Assembly: GCF_014873145.1 (NCBI RefSeq)
Contig: NZ_JADBEK010000001.1
Coordinates: 9,796,001 to 9,860,000, forward strand
Reading direction: 5' to 3'
From: Nonomuraea angiospora
GTDB lineage: Bacteria; Actinomycetota; Actinomycetes; Streptosporangiales; Streptosporangiaceae
Length of the DNA: 64,000 nt
Part shown: piece after piece, positions 58,918 to 64,000 of the stretch
Position numbering within the stretch: the stretch's first letter is position 1
How the letters are laid out: every line of letters begins with the position of its first letter
Notes under the pieces: model-generated
What the model was told of the DNA's origin: nothing
Databases searched by the model: none
Seen by the model: the letters and a program-made list of their open reading frames with translations, nothing else
Program-made: the position numbers and the translations under genes

Positions 58918-59723
58918 GTGTTCCGCCACTTGAACAGCCGTCGCTCGGCGCGTGCGAGCAGGATGTTGACGATGAGCCCGATCACGCCGGCCCAGATCAG
59001 GACCGCGACGACGTCGATCAGCGCGTCCATGCCGATGCCGGTGCTCGCCTCGATGAGGAAGCCTCCGACGCCGACCGAACCGCCCACGATGTACTCCACG
59101 CTGATGGCCAGGATGAGCGTGATGGAGGCGGCCAGCCGGATGCCCGTCGCGATGAAGGGCGCCGCGCTCGGCAGGGCGACCCGCCAGATCACCGCGCCGG
59201 GGCCGAACCCGAAGGAGCGCAGCGTCTCCTTGCCCAGCGGGTCCACGTCACGCACCCCGTACAGGGTGTTGATCAGGATCGGCCAGGCGGCGGCGAACAC
59301 GATGAGCGCCACCTTGGCGTTGATCTCCGGCTGGAAGAAGAACAGCGCCAGCGGGATCAGCGCCACCGAGGGGATGGGCCGCAGGAACTCCACGAACACC
59401 CGGGTCATCTCCTCGACCACCGGGACCGTTCCCAGCAGCAGCCCGATCGGGACGGCGATCAGGACGGCCAGCGGCAGCCCGATGACCGCCGCCGTGAGCG
59501 TGCCTCCGATGTCCCCGAGGAACTCCGGGTCCACGGCCAGGGAGAACGTCCTGGCCAGGGTTTCCGCGGCCGGAGGCATCCACTTGAACAGGCCCGTCAT
59601 GCCGAGAAGCTGCCAGGCAAGCAGAAAACCCGCCACGCCGATGGCGTGGCGGGCGAATTTGGCCAGCTTGGCGCGGGCGAGCGGATTCTGCCCGCGCCGC
59701 GCCAGGTTGATCGTGCTCATCAT
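58914..59723 (-). CDS. NitT/TauT-type ABC permease, class B (set 4)
   Basis: A 269-aa class B permease with VEFLRPIPSVALIPLALFFF, WPILINTLYGVRDVDPLGKE, EAA ALPSAAPFIATGIRLAASIT and end ERRLFKWRNT. ATG overlaps the SBP stop (ATGA). The N-terminus is longer and basic (LARRGQNPLARAKLAKFARH). Confidence 0.88.
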   Translation of the reverse strand: MMSTINLARRGQNPLARAKLAKFARHAIGVAGFLLAWQLLGMTGLFKWMPPAAETLARTFSLAVDPEFLGDIGGTLTAAVIGLPLAVLIAVPIGLLLGTVPVVEEMTRVFVEFLRPIPSVALIPLALFFFQPEINAKVALIVFAAAWPILINTLYGVRDVDPLGKETLRSFGFGPGAVIWRVALPSAAPFIATGIRLAASITLILAISVEYIVGGSVGVGGFLIEASTGIGMDALIDVVAVLIWAGVIGLIVNILLARAERRLFKWRNT

Positions 59724-60718
59724 CCCTGAGGTGCTGCGTAGATCATCGAGTTGACGTCCATCTTCTGCTTGAGCAGGCCGGAGTCGAACATCAGGTCGGC
59801 CACCCGCTGGATGCGCTGGGCGTTCAGCGAGGTCGGGTAGGCGCCGAGGTTGATCGTGGCGGCGGTCTCAGCCGGGATCTTGGTGTAGGTCGGCAGGACC
59901 TTGGTGACCGCGCTGCGGTCGGTGGCCGCGATCTGCTGCGCCTTGGCCATGGCCCGCTGGAAGGCGGCCAGGGTCTTGGGGTTGTTCTGCGTCCACTTCT
60001 CCGTGGCCGCCCAGCCGGTGATGGGCAGACCGTCGGTCGGGCCGGACATGGTGTCCAGCAGCATGGTGGCGCCGATCTCCTTCTTCGCCTGGCTGACGTA
60101 CGGGTCCGTCATCCACACGGCGTCGACGCTGCCCTTGTCCAGGGAGGAGATCCAGTCCGTCGTCTGGATCACGACGTAGGTGATGTCCTTGCCGGGGGTG
60201 GGGTCGAGGCCGGCGATCTTGAAGTGGGGGCTCATCGTGAGCGTGCCCAGGCCGCCGACGATGTTGACGCCGATCTTCTTGCCCTTCAGGTCGGCGACCT
60301 GCTTGATCGGGGAGTCCTTCTTGACCATGATGCCGAAGGCCCCGGGGGCGCCCTGGTAGGAGTCCGCGATGTACTTGAACTTCTCAGTGCCGGCCTGCTG
60401 GATGGTCAGGATCGTGGCGTAGCTGCCCAGCACGACGTCCATCTGACCGTTGGCGAGCTTGGGGAGCACCGCCTGGGGAGCCTGGATGGGCTCCTGCTTG
60501 ACGTTGAGGCCCTCTTCCTTGAAGAAGCCGCGCTCCATGGCGATGAACAGTGGCGCAGAGTCCGCACCCGGATACTGTCCGACCAACAGGTCGGTTTTCA
60601 TGCCGCCGGCCGCGGAACTCGAGCTTTCTGGTTTGTCGCCAGAACTTGAACACCCGGTGATGACGAGGGTGCTCACAAGCCCAATCAGGGCACTACGCCC
60701 TAATGCACCGAACCGCAT
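59720..60718 (-). CDS. NitT/TauT-type substrate-binding lipoprotein (set 4)
   Basis: A 332-aa binding protein, first gene of the ten-gene run. Signal MRFGALGRSALIGLVSTLVI leads to lipobox ITGC, then a Ser-rich linker. The domain carries TDLLVGQYPGADSAPLFIAM, FFKEEGLNVKQEPIQAPQAV and DLKGKKIGVNIVGGLGTLTM. ATG at 60718 is chosen for GGAG upstream and a proper signal peptide; the frame is open further but lacks these. It starts divergently from conservon 3, with two dyads between them. Confidence 0.88.
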   Translation of the reverse strand: MRFGALGRSALIGLVSTLVITGCSSSGDKPESSSSAAGGMKTDLLVGQYPGADSAPLFIAMERGFFKEEGLNVKQEPIQAPQAVLPKLANGQMDVVLGSYATILTIQQAGTEKFKYIADSYQGAPGAFGIMVKKDSPIKQVADLKGKKIGVNIVGGLGTLTMSPHFKIAGLDPTPGKDITYVVIQTTDWISSLDKGSVDAVWMTDPYVSQAKKEIGATMLLDTMSGPTDGLPITGWAATEKWTQNNPKTLAAFQRAMAKAQQIAATDRSAVTKVLPTYTKIPAETAATINLGAYPTSLNAQRIQRVADLMFDSGLLKQKMDVNSMIYAAPQG

Positions 60719-60802
60719 TACGCGTCTCCTTATGAACCCATGGGGGTTGGGTGTGTTGGTAACTGAGGGTGTCAGCGACGGTCGAACCCTAGCGCAGGCA
60801 GT

Positions 60803-60824
60803 AGTTCCCGATGCACCGGGAACT
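60803..60824. promoter_or_regulatory. Dyad AGTTCCCG-N6-CGGGAACT
   Basis: Perfect 8-bp inverted repeat 85 bp upstream of the set 4 binding-protein ATG. Candidate operator for the transporter operon; its stem could also form a hairpin in RNA. Confidence 0.5.
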
Positions 60825-60838
60825 CCTAAAATTAACAA

Positions 60839-60866
60839 GATATATCACCATATGTGGCGATATATC
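60839..60866. promoter_or_regulatory. 28-bp operator-like dyad GATATATCACCA/TGGCGATATATC
   Basis: Two 12-bp arms (11 of 12 symmetrical) around TATG, each outer half itself the palindrome GATATATC. It is A/T-rich in a high-GC genome and central to the divergent region, so it is a good candidate for a regulator that controls the transporter run, conservon 3 or both. Confidence 0.6.
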
Positions 60867-61085
60867 CCTTTTGTCCGATTATTATCTCTGACCTGGCTTG
60901 ACTTCTAGGGCCTGTGGCAGGTGTTGTGATTTGCGTAAAATGTGCAGCTGTGTGTCGACCGTGATCTTTGCGCTATTGGCCGATCTCGTGTTGATGTGCT
61001 CCAATAAGCTCTCGCCCCAAGGGTGCGTCGGCGTCACACCGCAAACACCTGCATAACGTGATCTTCGTGCACCAGACCGTCAGAG

Positions 61086-61107
61086 GAGAGGTTGCGGAGG
61101 CAAGTGA
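61086..61107 (+). promoter_or_regulatory. Conserved conservon leader and ribosome site
   Basis: GAGAGGTTGCGGAGGCAAGT with GAGAGG 18 nt before the GTG at 61104. The same block and distance occur before conservon kinases 1 and 2. This argues against the in-frame TTG at 61092. Confidence 0.6.
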
Positions 61108-63992
61108 AGAGTGTTGTCCCCTCTGTGGGCGGGGATCCGGGCTTAATAGAGGAAGCCCCCCGACACGCGTCCGGCGGACCGCAGCCGGCCGCGCCGGGCG
61201 TTGCGGGTCAGGCCGTCAAGGCTGGGACGGGATCGCGTTTCTCCCTGCGTAACTGGCGTGTGCGCTCCAAGCTGCTCGTCCTGGTCGTCATCCCGACCCT
61301 CGCCGCCCTCGTGCTCGGTGGTCTGCGTGTCACGACCTCGATCGCGAGCGCCGGCGACTACGCACAGGTCAACGAGGTCGCCGTGCTGGCCAGCCGGCTG
61401 ACCGCCCTCGCGCACGAGGTCGAGGTGGAGCGCGACTACACCGCGCGCTTCGTCGCCCTCGGACGCAAGGCCGGCCGGACGGAAGTGACCGATCAGTACG
61501 AGCCGGTCAACAAGCTCGTCGCCGAGGTCAAGGGCAGCGTCGACGCGCTGGCGACCTCCGACAGCCCTCAGGCGCCCGAGGCCCTGCGCATCAAGAACCG
61601 TCTCAACGAGCTCGACACCGCGCGTAAGAACGCGATGGACTCCCAGCTCGACGTGAACTCCGTCATCGAGCTCTACGACCGGTTCATCACCGACCTCCTC
61701 TCCCTGAACGACACCATCGACCAAGGTGCGGTCGACAAGGAGCTCTCGGCGAGCGTCTCCGGCTTCGCCGCCCTCGCCCGGGCCAAGCAGTACGTCTCCA
61801 CGCAGCGCGCGCTGCTCGTGGCGGCCCTGGCCACCAGGGAATTCGGCCGGGTCGAGCTCGACGCCTTCATCGCCGCCCGCGCCCAGAAGAACAGCGAGCT
61901 GGCCACCTTCCGGGCACAGGTGCCCCTTGAGCTGCGCCAGGCGTACGACGACACCGTCAGCGGCAAGGCCAACGACCGCGCGGAGATCCTGGCCGCCCGA
62001 GCCCTGTTCCTGCAGAGCCTCGGGCAACCACGGAACGTGTCGGACCCGAAGCTCGGGCTCACCCGTGACGGCAAGGACTGGTTCGCCGCCATCAGCGAGA
62101 CCGTCGACGGCATGCGCAAGGTCGAGACGCGCGTGGCCGACTCGATCGTGCTCCGCAGCCGCACCCTGGAAGGGGCCGAGCAGCAGAGCGCCATCATCGT
62201 GGCGGTCGGCATCCTGATCCTGCTCATCCTCGTGCTGCTGGTCACCGTCTTCATGGCGCGCTCGCTGAGCGGCCCCCTGCGCAGGCTGCGCAGGGAGGCG
62301 CTGTTCATCGCCGGTCGCCGCCTGCCCGACACCGTCCGCCAGCTCCGTGAGGCCGACTCTGTCGAGAACGTCGACGTCCAGCCCATCGGCGTCGCCTCTC
62401 AGGACGAGATCGGTGAAGTCGCGCGGGCCTTCGACGAGATCCACCGCGAGGCGGTCCGGCTGGCGGGCGAGGAAGCCCGCCTGCGCAGCAACGTCAACGC
62501 GATGTTCGTGAACCTGTCGCGCCGCAGCCAGACGCTGGTGGAACGGCAGATCACCCTGATCGACGGTCTGGAGCAGGGCGAGCAGGACGAGCAGCGGCTC
62601 GGCAACCTGTTCAAGCTGGACCACCTCGCCACCCGCATGCGGCGTAACAGCGAGAACCTCCTGGTCCTCGCGGGCCAGGAACCGCCCCGCCGCTGGAGCA
62701 AGCCCGTCAAGCTGGTCGACGTCGCCCGCGCCTCCCTGTCCGAGGTCGAGAACTACGAGCGGGTCGTCCTCCAGGTGCCCGACGGCGTCGCCGTGGCCGG
62801 CCAGGCCGTCAACGACGTCATCCACCTGCTGGCCGAGCTGATCGAGAACGCCCTGTCGTTCTCCCCGCGCGAGACCAGGGTGACCGTCTCCGGCAGCCGG
62901 ATCGACGGCGGCGGCGTCATGCTGTCGATCAGCGACTCCGGCATCGGCATGACTCCGGACGAGCTCACCATCGCCAACGACCGCCTCATGGACGCCCCCA
63001 CCGTGGACGTGTCCGTGTCGCGCCGCATGGGCCTGTTCGTGGTCGCGCGGCTGGCCCACCGCCACGGCATCCGGGTGCAGCTGCGCCCCCACGGCACCGG
63101 TGGTCTGACCGCCATGGTCCTGATGCCGGAAGCGCTGCTCGGCTCGCAGTCTCCTGCCTACGCCACCCCCAGCGGCAACAGCATGGGGACGCTGGACTCG
63201 TTCGACGAGGGCTTCGGCGCCCGTACGCCCATGCCTCCCATGCAGCAGCAACCCCCCATGCCGCCCGTGCCGCCGCCGCCCGCCCCCCAGTGGGGTCCGG
63301 GGGGCTACCAGCCCGGGCCGGGGCACCCGTCGTTCCCCTCACAGCCGTCCTTCTCGGCCCAGCCGAGCATGGACGTGGGCTGGCCGTCCGACCCGCGCGC
63401 CAGCAGCGGCGGCTACGACACCTCTGACGTCTGGGTGCCGGCGCGCAACTCCAACAGCCGGCCGGGCGAATGGGGCCAGGACAACGGCAACTCCCTGCCG
63501 AAACGGCCCTTCGGCGGCGACCAGATGGACATGGGTCAGCCGAGGTACGACTTCCCCGAAACGGAGGCGGCGGCGACCGGTCCCATCCCGGCCGTGAAGC
63601 CCGCCTCTTCGGGCGACGAATACCTGCCGATCTTCGCCTCGGTCGAGTCGGCCTGGTTCGAGCACGGCAACGAGGGCGCCGCCACCTGGGGTTCCGCCAA
63701 GGCCGACGCGGGCTGGAGCGCCGCGGAGGCGGTCGTCGAGCCGGTACGTGACGGTGCGACCGCCGCAGGGCTGCCCAAGCGGGTGCCCAAGGCCAACCTG
63801 GTGCCCGGCTCGGCCGACACCGTCTCGGCGCCCAAGGGCGTCGCCCCCATGCCGGCGGTCTCGCCGGAGCGGGTGCGCAGCCGCCTGTCGAGCTTCCAGC
63901 AGGGGTTCAGGGCGGCACGTGACGACATCAGCGAGGGCAGGACGTACCCCTCCGGTCCGAGAAGTGTTGAAAGCAGGGATGAGCGCGCATGA
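61104..63992 (+). CDS. Conservon sensor histidine kinase with NIT-type sensor region (conservon 3)
   Basis: A 962-aa kinase. TM1 is at about 58-78 (KLLVLVVIPTLAALVLGGLR), a ~290-aa helical NIT-type sensor region, TM2 near 365-388 (AVGILILLILVLLVTVFMAR), HAMP, DHp with candidate H507 in LDHLATRMRRNSENLL and HATPase_c (ELIENALSFSPRE, DSGIGM). A Pro/Met/Gln-rich tail ends with EYLPIFASVESAWF, GLPKRVPKANLVPG and RSRLSSFQQGFRAARDD. The kinase core is nearly identical in DNA to conservon 2, whereas the sensor is diverged. GTG start; ATGA coupling to the next gene. It faces the ten-gene transporter run. Confidence 0.9.
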   Translation: MKSVVPSVGGDPGLIEEAPRHASGGPQPAAPGVAGQAVKAGTGSRFSLRNWRVRSKLLVLVVIPTLAALVLGGLRVTTSIASAGDYAQVNEVAVLASRLTALAHEVEVERDYTARFVALGRKAGRTEVTDQYEPVNKLVAEVKGSVDALATSDSPQAPEALRIKNRLNELDTARKNAMDSQLDVNSVIELYDRFITDLLSLNDTIDQGAVDKELSASVSGFAALARAKQYVSTQRALLVAALATREFGRVELDAFIAARAQKNSELATFRAQVPLELRQAYDDTVSGKANDRAEILAARALFLQSLGQPRNVSDPKLGLTRDGKDWFAAISETVDGMRKVETRVADSIVLRSRTLEGAEQQSAIIVAVGILILLILVLLVTVFMARSLSGPLRRLRREALFIAGRRLPDTVRQLREADSVENVDVQPIGVASQDEIGEVARAFDEIHREAVRLAGEEARLRSNVNAMFVNLSRRSQTLVERQITLIDGLEQGEQDEQRLGNLFKLDHLATRMRRNSENLLVLAGQEPPRRWSKPVKLVDVARASLSEVENYERVVLQVPDGVAVAGQAVNDVIHLLAELIENALSFSPRETRVTVSGSRIDGGGVMLSISDSGIGMTPDELTIANDRLMDAPTVDVSVSRRMGLFVVARLAHRHGIRVQLRPHGTGGLTAMVLMPEALLGSQSPAYATPSGNSMGTLDSFDEGFGARTPMPPMQQQPPMPPVPPPPAPQWGPGGYQPGPGHPSFPSQPSFSAQPSMDVGWPSDPRASSGGYDTSDVWVPARNSNSRPGEWGQDNGNSLPKRPFGGDQMDMGQPRYDFPETEAAATGPIPAVKPASSGDEYLPIFASVESAWFEHGNEGAATWGSAKADAGWSAAEAVVEPVRDGATAAGLPKRVPKANLVPGSADTVSAPKGVAPMPAVSPERVRSRLSSFQQGFRAARDDISEGRTYPSGPRSVESRDERA

Positions 63993-64000
63993 ATGACCTG
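63989..64000 (+). CDS. Roadblock/LC7-domain protein, first four codons (conservon 3)
   Basis: ATG-AAT-GAC-CTG (MNDL) overlapping the kinase stop by ATGA, exactly as in conservons 1 and 2, where the LC7 proteins begin MREM and MRDL. The rest lies beyond the window. Confidence 0.75.

Larger units (their letters stand above)
60719..61103. promoter_or_regulatory. Divergent promoter region, ten-gene transporter run / conservon 3
   Basis: 385 bp without a supported gene and with an unusually A/T-rich core (60825-60895). It contains two inverted repeats listed separately, and ACCTGCAT near 61047 shared with the conservon 2 upstream region. Both the transporter operon and the kinase promoters must lie here. 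Confidence 0.6.

Overview
The window is high-GC actinobacterial chromosome. GTG starts are frequent, ATGA/GTGA translational coupling is common, secreted lipoproteins carry lipoboxes, and there are several conservons (histidine kinase, roadblock/LC7, DUF742 and GTPase operons). With a CBM-GH6 cellulase, an Ere-family hydrolase and a stand-alone imiditide-type RiPP locus, it looks most like Nonomuraea or another Streptosporangiaceae. That is inference; no rRNA or tRNA was found to confirm it.

Layout. 1-9.5 kb: the tail of one conservon; a convergent pair resembling a glucosamine kinase and a SIS-domain sugar isomerase; a complete spermidine/putrescine-type ABC operon (binding protein, two permeases, ATPase); a TetR gene; a GT1 glycosyltransferase; and an aminobutyraldehyde-type dehydrogenase. 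9.7-14.5 kb: conservon 1. 14.5-41.3 kb: an accessory block bounded by two inverted copies of a ~200-bp hairpin-rich repeat. It holds a ricin-type lectin, an imiditide RiPP pair (44-aa Asp/Gly/Lys-rich precursor plus PIMT-like methyltransferase), a VapBC pair, two SDRs with a TetR gene, an erythromycin-esterase homologue, a GH6 cellulase, a LysR-controlled CitMHS transporter / CoA-transferase / CitE-like lyase module, two secreted hydrolases, TetR-GNAT, an antitoxin next to an internally deleted PIN toxin, a WXG100-like trio, and small regulatory genes.

41.3-64 kb: four NitT/TauT-type transporter sets, each a lipoprotein and two different permeases, share one ATPase gene. Three sets lie with a dihydropyrimidinase/hydantoinase-like enzyme in a ten-gene minus-strand run (60.7 to 51.5 kb). 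The fourth, with the ATPase, lies at 41.3-44.8 kb. Conservon 2, a second aldehyde dehydrogenase and a small DUF3598-like protein sit between them, and conservon 3 starts divergently at 61.1 kb. The conservon kinases appear to carry nitrate/nitrite-type (NIT) sensor regions. The likely picture is sensing, uptake and ring-opening of a nitrogenous solute, but no substrate can be read from sequence.

The items most worth following are the minimal imiditide locus, the four transporters with one ATPase next to NIT-sensor conservons, the paired inverted repeats, and conserved short motifs in the disordered tails of the conservon kinases.
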